DNA of 41,897 nt. Source: Roseburia sp. GTDB taxonomy: Bacteria; Bacillota; Clostridia; Lachnospirales; Lachnospiraceae. The notes under the pieces were generated by a model, which was given only the letters and a program-made list of their open reading frames with translations, did not search any database and was not told the DNA's origin. Of this stretch, positions 25,455 through 33,304 are shown one piece after another (within the stretch, counting starts at the first letter, position 1; each line of letters starts with the position of its first letter). The stretch is from NCBI GenBank assembly GCA_023664685.1, contig JAMPFC010000018.1, forward strand, positions 1 to 41,897. Direction: 5' to 3'. The translations under genes were made by a program, and so were the position numbers.

Positions 25455-26267
25455 TTATTTATATATTTTCTCCACAGCCTCTTCTTTCCGGCATAGAAGC
25501 AATGCATGGTTGCTTAATGCTGTAGCATATTCACTCCCGGCTACAAGGTCTGCATAATGAAACCAGATGCGTCGCTGTTCCTCTGTAAATTCTCCGATCT
25601 TATCGTCCTCGATCAGAAAATCCAGCCCGGTCAGCCTGATTTTTGAAAGTCCAATCTCCTCGGCATCTTGTTCTATTTCTTCCGGCATTGTATAATAAAA
25701 AATATCCGTATGTACATCATCGGTTCCCCATGTCAAGACACAGTCATCAATCCTCGGGGTAAGCACCTTGTCCCATCCGAACACAGGAGCAAATTTTGCG
25801 ATCACTCCTGTTTTATTGATGAAAGCAAATGCAACAATGCCATTTATCCGGCAAATCCTATAGCATTCCGAAATGCATTTTTTCCGATCCTCCCGATTTA
25901 GGTGGTACATCGGCCCAAGACAGAGAACTACGTCATAGCTGTCATTCCTGATCTGCTCGAGTTCTGTCGCATCCCCGGTATGTACCTGCATGTTTTCATA
26001 GCCGGCTTTCTGAATCTGCTCACGAAATATACTGACATTTACAGGTGATAGATCCACACCATGATATTCCTTGCAAAGAGGCCCATAATGCATCCCATAA
26101 TAGCCTCCTCCGCATCCGAGTTCAATGACTTTTTTGTCTTTGCCAATATAGGGTTCCAGTGCTTTTTTCGTATACATAAATTCCATACCATATTCCCCAT
26201 ACTTTTTGGCTCGATCCACTTCTCCGCCTCCGGCATAAGCCTGAATTACTTTTTGTTTGTAGTCCAT
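25455..26267 (-). CDS. Class I SAM-dependent methyltransferase
   Basis: A 270-residue methyltransferase of the Rossmann-like class. Motif I KVIELGCGGGYYG is at 46-58, the acidic ribose-binding residue Asp72 is in HGVDLSP, GDATEL is motif II and YDVVLCLGPMYHL is the post-II region. This resembles UbiE/small-molecule methyltransferases, but the substrate cannot be told. Its ATG has AGGAG too close; AAAGGA eleven bases away may serve instead. A 42-residue gene with its own promoter lies upstream in the same direction, separated by a terminator-like hairpin. Confidence 0.88.
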   Translation of the reverse strand: MDYKQKVIQAYAGGGEVDRAKKYGEYGMEFMYTKKALEPYIGKDKKVIELGCGGGYYGMHYGPLCKEYHGVDLSPVNVSIFREQIQKAGYENMQVHTGDATELEQIRNDSYDVVLCLGPMYHLNREDRKKCISECYRICRINGIVAFAFINKTGVIAKFAPVFGWDKVLTPRIDDCVLTWGTDDVHTDIFYYTMPEEIEQDAEEIGLSKIRLTGLDFLIEDDKIGEFTEEQRRIWFHYADLVAGSEYATALSNHALLLCRKEEAVEKIYK

Positions 26268-26310
26268 CTCCTGTCACATCCTTTCCACAATTTCTATAAT
26301 TTTATGAATG

Positions 26311-26355
26311 AAAAAAGGAAACAGATTCCGATATTTACCCAGACATCTGTTTCCT
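26311..26355 (-). terminator. Terminator or attenuator between the 42-residue gene and the methyltransferase
   Basis: On the minus strand AGGAAACAGAT (26345-26355) pairs with ATCTGTTTCCT (26316-26326) and is followed by a run of T, an 11-base stem with an 18-base loop. It is placed to end the small transcript or to attenuate the methyltransferase gene. Confidence 0.75.
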
Positions 26356-26412
26356 GATTCACCTTATCATTCACGATCAATATCCAACAAAACCAAAATG
26401 AAAAATAAAGGA

Positions 26413-26541
26413 TCACGTCTGAACGAATGTCTGTGGCACACTGACAAGACCTGCTTCTTCCATCACGACATACATCATGTGGGACTTCAGGTCTCGGGAT
26501 GAAATCATGCTCATGTTATCTGATTTCAAATCCACAAACAT
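26413..26541 (-). CDS. Small unrecognised protein, 42 residues, with strong promoter
   Basis: A short gene opening MFVDLKSDNMSMISSRDLKS and ending VSVPQTFVQT. The ATG at 26541 is preceded by AAAAGGAG at seven bases, and upstream lies a near-consensus promoter (26559-26587). A hairpin terminator lies 58 bases after the stop. It contains no signal peptide, Cys motif or clear membrane helix; the middle stretch HMMYVVMEEAGLVSV is hydrophobic. I do not recognise a family. It could be a small regulatory protein, a peptide precursor acted on by the nearby methyltransferase, or a leader peptide. Those are inferences from position only. Confidence 0.6.
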   Translation of the reverse strand: MFVDLKSDNMSMISSRDLKSHMMYVVMEEAGLVSVPQTFVQT

Positions 26542-26558
26542 CTTCGTTCTCCTTTTCT

Positions 26559-26587
26559 TCTGATTTTTCACAACTATAACATCCTGT
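26559..26587 (-). promoter_or_regulatory. Strong promoter of the 42-residue gene
   Basis: Minus-strand TTGACA and TATAGT with a 17-base spacer, the best promoter match in the window. It lies about 20-25 bases upstream of the ribosome site, so the leader is very short. Box positions were read by eye and could be off by one or two bases. Confidence 0.8.
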
Positions 26588-26641
26588 AAATGTTTTGTCA
26601 AGAAAAATGTTTATGAAACAAACGATATAAAAAAAACGATA

Positions 26642-26670
26642 TTGTATTTTAAATTGAATTGTTGTACAAT
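26642..26670 (+). promoter_or_regulatory. Promoter of pyrBI
   Basis: TTGTAT (26642-26647) and TACAAT (26665-26670) with a 17-base spacer, about 30 bases before pyrB. The leader is too short for a PyrR attenuator, and none was recognised. Confidence 0.65.
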
Positions 26671-26699
26671 GTTAGAAAATGATTTTGTGAGGTAACTTT

Positions 26700-27620
26700 A
26701 TGCGACATATTATGAATGCACTTGATCTGTCTGTGGATGAACTGGATGATCTCATTTCACTTGCAGAGCAGATCATGGAAGCTCCGGATAAATATTCGGA
26801 ATGCTGTAAAGGGAAAAAACTGGCTACCTGTTTTTATGAACCAAGTACACGAACAAGACTTAGTTTTGAAGCCGCTATGCTTAATCTTGGCGGGAGTGTT
26901 CTTGGTTTTTCTTCTGCCGATTCGAGTTCTGCTTCCAAAGGAGAAAGCGTGGCGGATACGATCCGTGTCATTTCCTCTTATGCCGACATATGTGCGATGC
27001 GCCATCCAAAAGAAGGCGCTCCTCTCGTAGCTTCCATGTACTCCTCGATTCCAGTCATCAATGCCGGCGATGGCGGACACAACCATCCGACGCAGACCCT
27101 GACTGACCTTCTGACGATCAAAAATCTGAAAGGACGCTTTGATCATTTGAAAATCGGGTTTTGCGGAGATCTGAAATTCGGGCGCACGGTTCACTCGCTG
27201 ATTGACGCTATGGTTCGCTATCCGGGTGTGGAATTTGTCCTGATCTCTCCCCCGGAATTAAAAATCCCAGATTATCTCAGAAAAGAGACACTGGACGAGA
27301 ACAACATTCCGTACAAAGAGGTCAGTGATCTTGACGCTGTCATCGGTGAACTTGATCTCCTCTACATGACTAGAGTTCAGAGGGAACGCTTTTTCAATGA
27401 GGAAGACTACATCCGGTTAAAAGACAGTTTTATCCTCGACGCACAGAAAATGAAGCTTGCCAGAGAGGACATGCTTGTACTCCACCCGCTTCCCCGGGTA
27501 AACGAAATTTCTACAGAAGTAGACGATGATGAACGCGCTGTATATTTTAAACAGGCTCAGTATGGCGTCTACATACGAATGGCACTCATTCTCACACTGC
27601 TTCATATAACCGTAAAATAA
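26700..27620 (+). CDS. pyrB: Aspartate carbamoyltransferase, catalytic chain
   Basis: A 306-residue transcarbamoylase that makes N-carbamoyl-aspartate in pyrimidine synthesis. The carbamoyl-phosphate loop [14 protein letters not shown] is at 47-60, the SKGES loop at about 80-84, and the HPTQTLTDL motif follows. PLPRVNEIS near the C-terminus is the LPR-type substrate contact. The ATG at 26700 has GAGGT at seven bases; an ATG four codons later is possible. pyrI follows by 56 bases, so an allosteric PyrB-PyrI enzyme is expected. Confidence 0.97.
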   Translation: MRHIMNALDLSVDELDDLISLAEQIMEAPDKYSECCKGKKLATCFYEPSTRTRLSFEAAMLNLGGSVLGFSSADSSSASKGESVADTIRVISSYADICAMRHPKEGAPLVASMYSSIPVINAGDGGHNHPTQTLTDLLTIKNLKGRFDHLKIGFCGDLKFGRTVHSLIDAMVRYPGVEFVLISPPELKIPDYLRKETLDENNIPYKEVSDLDAVIGELDLLYMTRVQRERFFNEEDYIRLKDSFILDAQKMKLAREDMLVLHPLPRVNEISTEVDDDERAVYFKQAQYGVYIRMALILTLLHITVK

Positions 27621-27676
27621 ATAAAATCTGACAGGGATACCATTTGACTTGCCGGAATCAGAAAGGGATGAACTAT

Positions 27677-28108
27677 ATGTTAAATATCGGTGGATTAAAT
27701 CAGGGGGTCGTCATTGACCACATAAAGGCCGGAGGCGCTATGGAAATCTATCATTATCTGAATTTGGAAAAATTGGATTGCAGCGTTGCGATCATTAAGA
27801 ATGCAAGAAGCAATAAAATGGGGAAAAAGGATATTATCAAAATTGAGGGGCCTCTTCGTGTCGATCTTGATATTCTGGGGGTTCTTGACGAACACATCAC
27901 GATCAATATCATTGAAAATGATGAAATTGTAGAAAAGCGCACACTAAACCTTCCCAATGTAGTTACAAACATCATTAAATGCAAAAATCCGCGTTGTATT
28001 ACCTCGATCGAGCAGGAGCTTCCCCACCGTTTTAAGCTGACCGATAAGAAAAACCGGATCTATCGCTGTATGTACTGTGAACAAAAATTCAAGGGACAGT
28101 TTAACTAA
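27677..28108 (+). CDS. pyrI: Aspartate carbamoyltransferase, regulatory chain
   Basis: A 143-residue regulatory subunit that binds nucleotides and zinc. The N-terminal nucleotide domain includes VVIDHIKAGGAMEIYHYL. The C-terminal zinc site is complete: Cys102-x4-Cys107 (CKNPRC) and Cys131-x2-Cys134 (CMYC). I start at 27677 (MLNIGGLNQG) because AAAGGG is nine bases upstream; the ATG at 27668 overlaps that site. Its stop is two bases from the stop of the convergent decayed nuclease gene. Confidence 0.95.
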   Translation: MLNIGGLNQGVVIDHIKAGGAMEIYHYLNLEKLDCSVAIIKNARSNKMGKKDIIKIEGPLRVDLDILGVLDEHITINIIENDEIVEKRTLNLPNVVTNIIKCKNPRCITSIEQELPHRFKLTDKKNRIYRCMYCEQKFKGQFN

Positions 28109-28109
28109 C

Positions 28110-28449
28110 TTAATGCTGTAAGCTGACATATATTTTTTCCGGATTTTCGGTTCCCAGTTTTCTGGCTGTCATCCCGATCTTCCGGATTTTTTCTATGTCC
28201 TCTTCGAGTATTCCGGCAATTTCTTCCACTGTCATACCGTTACACTTCATTTTTATGATAATACGAATCAGCGCCAGTGCCGCTCCCTGTTCGATTCCCT
28301 CTTCTTTTCCTTCTTCATGGATCATACGCATATGCTGTTCCTGATCATATTCAAAAATACTCATCTGGATCACCTCCGAACGGTTTTTTGTAAAAAATTC
28401 AGCAAGACATCCTTCTTCGATGCATTCCCTTTGTTTCTCGTTCTTTCAT
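28110..28449 (-). pseudogene. Remnant of an Rpn-family recombination-promoting nuclease/transposase-like gene
   Basis: The C-terminal part is readable from about 28445: KNEKQRECIEEGC..AEFFTKNRSEV, then QMSIFEYDQEQHMRM and a Glu/Gly-rich helix. This is the usual tail of PD-(D/E)XK Rpn-type proteins abundant in Lachnospiraceae. At 28449 there is an ATG with a good ribosome site (GGGAGGAAC), but it runs into a different frame and soon stops. The start and the tail thus survive while the nuclease domain is gone, which fits an internal deletion plus frameshift. A GTG at 28373 could give an 87-residue product, but no catalytic domain remains. Confidence 0.75.
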
Positions 28450-28665
28450 ATAAGTTCCTCCCATTTGATACAGGCGAAAAACAAAGTATCTCTATATGTC
28501 CCCGCCTAAATTATTGTGATTTAAGCAAGAACAATTCCAGATCAATATGTGTAGAAAAATAGATTTCAGATATATACCAGATAGTAAACTTGCTTATTGC
28601 CATGATAACATGTATTTTCACAAATTGCAAGTAAAATTTTTTAAAAAAAGTTATTTCGGGTTCCG
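28450..28665. other. AT-rich spacer without recognisable gene
   Basis: About 215 bases upstream of the decayed nuclease gene. It is AT-rich with several T and A runs and a partial AAGCAAG/CTTGCTT inverted repeat. No open frame with a ribosome site was found. Confidence 0.5.
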
Positions 28666-28801
28666 TATGTCGTAGCGTACCCATCCCCTTACATGGGCAC
28701 TCTCGTTATTTAAGCACGTAGTGGTATGGATGTTGAAACCACCAACATCTCATACCAACGCGCTTAAAACCCATGTGCGGGGATGGGTACGCTATGACAT
28801 A
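28666..28801. repeat. 136-base imperfect palindrome, possible MITE-like or structured RNA element
   Basis: Outer arms of 32 bases (28666-28697 and 28770-28801) pair with three mismatches; each carries GTACCCATCCCC or its complement. Inner arms also pair: TTAAGC..GGTATG..ATGTTG against CAACAT..CATACC..GCTTAA, closing on a small loop near 28735. The whole unit could fold as one long hairpin. No coding potential was seen. Confidence 0.75.
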
Positions 28802-28810
28802 CTGGATTCC

Positions 28811-28864
28811 TGATAAAATCGGTGTCCATACATAGTGGAAGCTACGTTCCCACGCATTTTATCA
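28811..28864. repeat. Second inverted repeat in the same spacer
   Basis: TGATAAAAT (28811-28819) pairs with ATTTTATCA (28856-28864), and a smaller stem-like GTGGAA..TTCCCAC lies inside. It directly follows the 136-base palindrome. Confidence 0.55.
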
Positions 28865-28873
28865 TAACTATTA

Positions 28874-28970
28874 TGCATGAGTGCTCACCTCAAAACCTAC
28901 GGTTTTTTCTGTGCATATCGATGTTGCGCAGCAACTCGCATGGCTCAGCTTTGCTGAGACTATTTTATCC
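28874..28970. repeat. Dispersed intergenic element, copy B
   Basis: A 97-base segment that matches copy A (32267-32362) in length and in the order of blocks: TGCAT-AG--CTCAC at one end, CGGTTTTT, CATATCGAT in the middle, and GACTATT-TA-CC at the other end. It includes short hairpins GTTGCGCAGCAAC and CTCAGC-TTT-GCTGAG. It touches the stop codon of bioB. Confidence 0.6.
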
Positions 28971-29918
28971 TAATTCTTCCAACATCTGAAGATCCGTTTG
29001 GATGGATATTCCCATCGTAGTCAGAAAATCCCCACTGATCGCCGCATTTGCCCCGGAACGAAAACAGGATTTCCCTTTATCCGCCAGATATTCCCTCCCT
29101 GCCGCAAGACGTATGAAGGCATCCGGCAAAGCAAACCGAAGAATGGCAATGATTCTACGCATGTCGTCCATTTGCAGGGGACGCACACTCTCAAAGGGAG
29201 TTCCTGACACCGGATCCAACATATTTACAGGGACTGATTTCACGCCAAGTTCCCTTTCCTCCAGCGCCAGATCAATTCGATCCTCCATCGTCTCGCCTAC
29301 TCCAAAGAGCGCACCACTGCACACAGAAAGTCCGATGTCATTGGCAGCGCGGATAACTTCCTTCTTCTGCTCATATGTGTGGGTGGTACACAATGACGGA
29401 AAAAATGCCTCCGAGCTTTCAAGATTATTATGTATCATCTGCAGTCCCGCAGCCCGTAGCTTTTTCAGCTGCTCCCTATCAAGAAGTCCAAGAGAACCGC
29501 AGATTCTCAGATTCGTTTTCCTCCGCAGTTCTCGCACCGTCTTGCAAAGCCTGTCCGTATCTGCCACAGAAAGAACTCTTCCCGATGAGACAAGACCATA
29601 TGCCATGATGTTCTTTTTCTCCTTTTCCACAGCATCTTTTACAAGCTCCTCCGTGGAAAGAAGTGAAAATGAAGGAATCTCTTTACTAGAGCGGTTTGCA
29701 CAGGACTGGGCGCAGAATCGGCAGTCCTCTGGACATACACCGCCTTTTGCGCTGATGACGGCACAAAGATCAAAGACATTTCCGCAGAAATGCCTTCGTA
29801 TTTCATCCGCCGCCTGACAAAGCTCCTCCAATGGTTCCTCCACAAGTTCCATCAGCTCTTCTTTTTTTAACAATTCGCCCTCAAATAGTTTTTTCTGATA
29901 TTGTTCCAATTTCTTCAT
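28965..29918 (-). CDS. bioB: Biotin synthase
   Basis: A 317-residue radical-SAM enzyme that inserts sulfur into dethiobiotin. The cluster motif is Cys62-x3-Cys66-x2-Cys69 (CPEDCRFC), followed by AQS. The later segments SGALFGVGETMEDRIDLALEERELGVKSVPVNMLDP.. and RLAAGRE (second-cluster ligand region) match the family. It overlaps the end of bioY by 38 bases and is probably translated from the same mRNA. No bioF, bioA or bioD lies nearby, so the cell may rely on imported precursor or have them elsewhere. Confidence 0.95.
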   Translation of the reverse strand: MKKLEQYQKKLFEGELLKKEELMELVEEPLEELCQAADEIRRHFCGNVFDLCAVISAKGGVCPEDCRFCAQSCANRSSKEIPSFSLLSTEELVKDAVEKEKKNIMAYGLVSSGRVLSVADTDRLCKTVRELRRKTNLRICGSLGLLDREQLKKLRAAGLQMIHNNLESSEAFFPSLCTTHTYEQKKEVIRAANDIGLSVCSGALFGVGETMEDRIDLALEERELGVKSVPVNMLDPVSGTPFESVRPLQMDDMRRIIAILRFALPDAFIRLAAGREYLADKGKSCFRSGANAAISGDFLTTMGISIQTDLQMLEELG

Positions 29919-30453
29919 AATGATTCATCACCTTTATGAGTGGTTTTGCGACAAAGCTCGCTGCAACACATTTTACAGCATCCAGAGGAAGAAATGGTGC
30001 GCACCCAGTCAAAAATGCCGCCTTCAAGGACATTCCGGTCACGATCACCATCCATCCCACCGCAAAAATATACATGATCGGAATCCCGACAAAAACCGTA
30101 ATAAGCGCATAGCGGAAAATATTATATTTCTTTCCTTTCAAAAACGAAATCAGCACAACTGCTGCGAGAAAGCCGATAAAAAAACCGCCCGTCGGCCCAA
30201 ACAGATAATTCAATCCGCCTTTCCCGCCATTAAATACTGGAACACCGATCGCTCCCAACAAAATATAAACAAGTATGGATATCCCCGCCTCAAGGGGCGA
30301 AAGCAACAGGGCGATCAGGTTTACTGCCAAAGTCTGCAGGCTGAGCGCAGCTACAGCAAAAGGCAGCGGAATCACAATATACGATGCCACGATCAAAAAA
30401 GCTGTCATAAACGTAATTTTCGTAAGCATGCGTGTTCTTTTTGAAACATTCAT
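29881..30453 (-). CDS. bioY: Biotin transporter, S component BioY
   Basis: A 190-residue integral membrane protein of the BioY family, the biotin-binding part of an ECF-type importer. Hydrophobic segments alternate along the protein, and the signature GAIGVPVFNGGKGGLNYLFG with PTGGFFIGF is clear. Partner ECF ATPases are not in the window. The ATG follows AAGAGGT. The promoter region carries a BirA-type operator, so expression should fall when biotin is plentiful. Together with bioB it forms a biotin import and synthesis pair. Confidence 0.95.
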   Translation of the reverse strand: MNVSKRTRMLTKITFMTAFLIVASYIVIPLPFAVAALSLQTLAVNLIALLLSPLEAGISILVYILLGAIGVPVFNGGKGGLNYLFGPTGGFFIGFLAAVVLISFLKGKKYNIFRYALITVFVGIPIMYIFAVGWMVIVTGMSLKAAFLTGCAPFLPLDAVKCVAASFVAKPLIKVMNHYEEIGTISEKTI

Positions 30454-30454
30454 A

Positions 30455-30485
30455 ATGTTAACCTCTTTTCTCGTTAAGTTAACAA
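30455..30485 (-). promoter_or_regulatory. BirA (biotin repressor) operator
   Basis: On the minus strand TTGTTAAC, 15 bases, then GTTAACAT form the two half-sites known for Gram-positive BirA boxes. It lies over the expected transcription start of bioYB and next to the ribosome site. Confidence 0.85.
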
Positions 30486-30486
30486 T

Positions 30487-30515
30487 AGTATATCAAAGAA
30501 AAAGAAAAATGTCAA
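30487..30515 (-). promoter_or_regulatory. Promoter of bioYB
   Basis: Minus-strand TTGACA (30510-30515) and TATACT (30487-30492) with a 17-base spacer, close to consensus. Its -35 box lies inside the 3' arm of the fhs terminator hairpin. Confidence 0.85.
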
Positions 30516-30541
30516 CCATGCATGTTGACTGGTTGACATTT
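30507..30541 (-). terminator. Terminator of fhs overlapping the bioYB promoter
   Basis: Perfect 12-base arms (30507-30518 and 30530-30541) around an 11-base loop, followed on the minus strand by TTCTTTTTCTTT. It lies 38 bases after the fhs stop. Confidence 0.75.
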
Positions 30542-30578
30542 AGAAATTTTCTGTTCAATTTTTTCATACTAAACGATA

Positions 30579-32249
30579 TTAAAACAATCCCGTGATCCGT
30601 CCGGTATCATCCACATCGATCCGCTCTGCCGCCGGCACTTTTGGCAGCCCCGGCATCGTCATGATCGTTCCTGTGATCGCCACGACAAATCCGGCGCCTG
30701 CTGATACATACACCTCCCGAATGTGTATCGTAAAATCTTCCGGACGCCCAAGAAGTGACGGATCATCCGAAAGGGAGTACTGGTTTTTCGCCATACATAC
30801 CGGCATATTTCCAAATCCAAGCCTCTCTAGCCGGTCAAGCTCCCTCTCCACTGCCTTATCGTATACGACATCCTTTGCACCGTAGATTTCCTTTGCCACC
30901 GTTTCGATTTTTTCCCGCAGTGAAAGAGACGCTTCATACAAGCACTGGAAATGACTTTCTTTCGTCTCGATCGTCTCCACTACTTTCCGGGCAAGTTCAA
31001 GTCCGCCCTCTCCTCCTTTTTCCCACACTTGGGACAAGGCAAATTCACAGCCCCTCTCTTCGCAGAATTTCTTAACATATGCCAATTCCGCCTCCGTATC
31101 CGTTATAAACTGGTTCAATGTCACAACGCACGGAACATGATATTTGGAAATATTTTCAATATGTTTTTCCAGATTGACGATGCCCTTTTTCAGCGCCTCC
31201 AGATTTTCCTCTCCCAGATCGCTCTTTGCCACACCGCCATTGTATTTTAATGCCCTCACCGTAGCGACAAGTACGACCGCATCCGGCTTGAGACCGCCCA
31301 TACGGCATTTGATATCAAAAAATTTCTCAGCGCCAAGATCTGCCCCAAAGCCCGCTTCCGTAATCGTATAATCCGCCAGTTTCAGCGCAGTTCTTGTGGC
31401 ACGCATACTGTTACATCCATGAGCGATATTGGCAAATGGCCCGCCATGTACGATCGCTGGCGTATGCTCCAACGTCTGGATCAAGTTTGGTTTTAATGCT
31501 TCTTTCAACAGAGCCGCCATAGCCCCCACTGCATTCAGCTCTCCTGCTGTCACCGGCTCTCCGTCATAATTATAGGCAACGATGATCCGCCCCAAGCGTG
31601 CTTTCAGATCCTTCATATTTTCTGCCAGACAGAGAATCGCCATGATCTCAGAAGCCACGGTAATAATAAAATGATCTTCTCTCGTCACACCGTCTGTCTT
31701 TCTTCCAAGCCCGACTGTAATATTCCTAAGTACCCTGTCATTCATATCCTCACAGCGCTTCCACACGATCTGTTTTGTGTCGATCCGAAGGGAATTGCCC
31801 TGTTGGATATGGTTATCTAACATCGCCGCCAAAAGATTATTCGCCGACGTGATCGCATGAAAATCCCCGGTAAAATGGAGGTTCAGTTCGTCCATCGGAA
31901 CCACTTGGGCGTATCCGCCGCCTGCCGCTCCCCCTTTGATACCAAAACACGGGCCAAGAGATGGTTCCCTGAGAGCGATGACCGCCTTCTTTCCCAGTTT
32001 ATGCATCGCCTGTCCCAGACCGACTGTCGTCGTCGTTTTTCCTTCTCCTGCCGGAGTTGGATTGATCGCTGTCACTAGAACAAGTTTTCCATCCGGAGCA
32101 TCTTTTACCCTTTCCCACAGATCATCCGTCAGTTTCGCCTTATATTTTCCATACAGGTCAAGTTCCTCTTCTGAAATATCCAGTTTCCCTGCCACCTCTT
32201 TAATTGGTGCAAGCTCTGCCTCAAGGGCAATATCAATATCCGATTTCAT
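30579..32249 (-). CDS. fhs: Formate-tetrahydrofolate ligase
   Basis: A 556-residue enzyme that makes 10-formyl-tetrahydrofolate from formate, ATP and THF; it serves purine synthesis and, in acetogens, the Wood-Ljungdahl methyl branch. The P-loop [18 protein letters not shown] starts at 65, followed by [24 protein letters not shown] and [15 protein letters not shown]. The ATG follows AAGGAGG. It has its own promoter and a leader of about 100 bases containing a repeated element. FolD encoded at 23104-23937 acts next in the pathway. Confidence 0.98.
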   Translation of the reverse strand: MKSDIDIALEAELAPIKEVAGKLDISEEELDLYGKYKAKLTDDLWERVKDAPDGKLVLVTAINPTPAGEGKTTTTVGLGQAMHKLGKKAVIALREPSLGPCFGIKGGAAGGGYAQVVPMDELNLHFTGDFHAITSANNLLAAMLDNHIQQGNSLRIDTKQIVWKRCEDMNDRVLRNITVGLGRKTDGVTREDHFIITVASEIMAILCLAENMKDLKARLGRIIVAYNYDGEPVTAGELNAVGAMAALLKEALKPNLIQTLEHTPAIVHGGPFANIAHGCNSMRATRTALKLADYTITEAGFGADLGAEKFFDIKCRMGGLKPDAVVLVATVRALKYNGGVAKSDLGEENLEALKKGIVNLEKHIENISKYHVPCVVTLNQFITDTEAELAYVKKFCEERGCEFALSQVWEKGGEGGLELARKVVETIETKESHFQCLYEASLSLREKIETVAKEIYGAKDVVYDKAVERELDRLERLGFGNMPVCMAKNQYSLSDDPSLLGRPEDFTIHIREVYVSAGAGFVVAITGTIMTMPGLPKVPAAERIDVDDTGRITGLF

Positions 32250-32266
32250 CCTATACCTCCTTATCG

Positions 32267-32362
32267 TGCATAAGCACTCACTCCGGTTTTTCGGTGTTCG
32301 TTAGATGTTCATATCGATCATGCATAAGCACTCACTCCGAAACCTGCTTAGACTATTATACC
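32267..32362. repeat. Dispersed intergenic element, copy A, in the fhs leader
   Basis: A 96-base segment resembling copy B at 28874-28970. It contains an exact internal 19-base direct repeat (TGCATAAGCACTCACTCCG at 32267-32285 and 32321-32339, 54 bases apart). One end includes the -10 box of the fhs promoter. Confidence 0.65.
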
Positions 32363-32382
32363 ACAATATAATGATATTTCAA
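32355..32382 (-). promoter_or_regulatory. Promoter of fhs
   Basis: Minus-strand TTGAAA (32377-32382) and TATAAT (32355-32360) with a 16-base spacer. Transcription would start near 32348 and run through most of repeat copy A. Confidence 0.65.
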
Positions 32383-32389
32383 CGTGTTT

Positions 32390-33301
32390 TTACACAACAT
32401 GTAGCTTTTCTTCTACCAGATACCGGACATACTCCCTGACGATATCAAACTCCGGCGCACAGCGGTATAGCATCCTCGCTCCCACGACATCCTCGATTTC
32501 ATTTAAGATCATATTCTCCCCGTCGTCCAGTATAAAATCAATTCCTGCCATTCCAAAATCAAATTTGCTGATCACCCGGCGCACCGTTTCCATCTGGGAG
32601 GCCTCCAGCGAATACAAAGATACCGCTGCCCCTCTGGAATAATTTGCGCGAAAATCTCCGGCGCAACTGCGCATGACAGCCGCCACGATCTCCTGCCCGA
32701 TCACGTACACCCGCAGATCCCGGCCCGCCCGGTCAGTCCGTACCATCGGCTGAAGCACAAAATCCTGTCCCGGCATCTCTTTTCGGATTTTATCGCGCTC
32801 ACAAAAAAGGGAAAACACCTGACTGCCGCCATGACCATTTACTGTCTTGACCACAAAATCTTCTGCCTGTCCGATCAGCATGCGTTCTTGTTCTTCATGT
32901 GTAGAATATTTGAAATGCTCTAAAAAATAAGTACGAAGCTCTTCTTTCTCCTGTCCTAAAACACAAGATAAGTCTGAATGGGCAAACGATAAAGACGGAA
33001 CACACAGAACGGTCTTTTTCAGATACGAAAGTGTCTCCCCCTTGTCATTACAGATGCGGCTTACCTGATAGGAATTAAACACAGGAATCCCATGCTCTTC
33101 CAAAAAAAGATTTAGTTCCGGTTCGATCGTGCGCACAAGCGCAAATACCGGCGTTTCGCCGCCGGTAATCCGTCCTCTCACATGATGGGCATAAACGGTC
33201 TCCACCTCGATTCCGTATGGGGCACATGCCGCTTCATACAACGTAATATAATCCCGGTTCCGCGCCAGTCCCTCCCTGTCATAGATCATCCACATCTTCA
33301 T
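32390..33301 (-). CDS. RimK-like ATP-grasp ligase, second of a tandem pair
   Basis: A 303-residue protein with an ATP-grasp fold of the RimK group. Lys152 in FVVKTVNGHGGSQVF is the nucleotide-binding lysine with its glycine-rich loop, DLRVYVIG is at 195-202, DFRANYSRG at 216-224 and GIDFILDD at 253-260. The usual metal-binding E-x-N is replaced by Glu268-Ile-Glu270-Asp (NEIEDVVGARML). ATP-grasp ligases join a carboxylate to an amine or thiol via acyl phosphate; RimK-type members add amino acids to proteins or make peptides. The substrate here is unknown. It starts three bases after the stop of its neighbour, which is of the same family but quite diverged. Confidence 0.85.
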   Translation of the reverse strand: MKMWMIYDREGLARNRDYITLYEAACAPYGIEVETVYAHHVRGRITGGETPVFALVRTIEPELNLFLEEHGIPVFNSYQVSRICNDKGETLSYLKKTVLCVPSLSFAHSDLSCVLGQEKEELRTYFLEHFKYSTHEEQERMLIGQAEDFVVKTVNGHGGSQVFSLFCERDKIRKEMPGQDFVLQPMVRTDRAGRDLRVYVIGQEIVAAVMRSCAGDFRANYSRGAAVSLYSLEASQMETVRRVISKFDFGMAGIDFILDDGENMILNEIEDVVGARMLYRCAPEFDIVREYVRYLVEEKLHVV

Positions 33302-33304
33302 GAG

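Noticed and set aside
28450-28964. tRNA or rRNA gene in the gene-free spacer
   Set aside because: The hairpins do not form a cloverleaf and no conserved tRNA or rRNA segments were recognised.
32267-32339. CRISPR-like direct repeat
   Set aside because: Only two copies of a 19-base unit exist, with no further spacers and no cas gene; it is part of a larger dispersed element.
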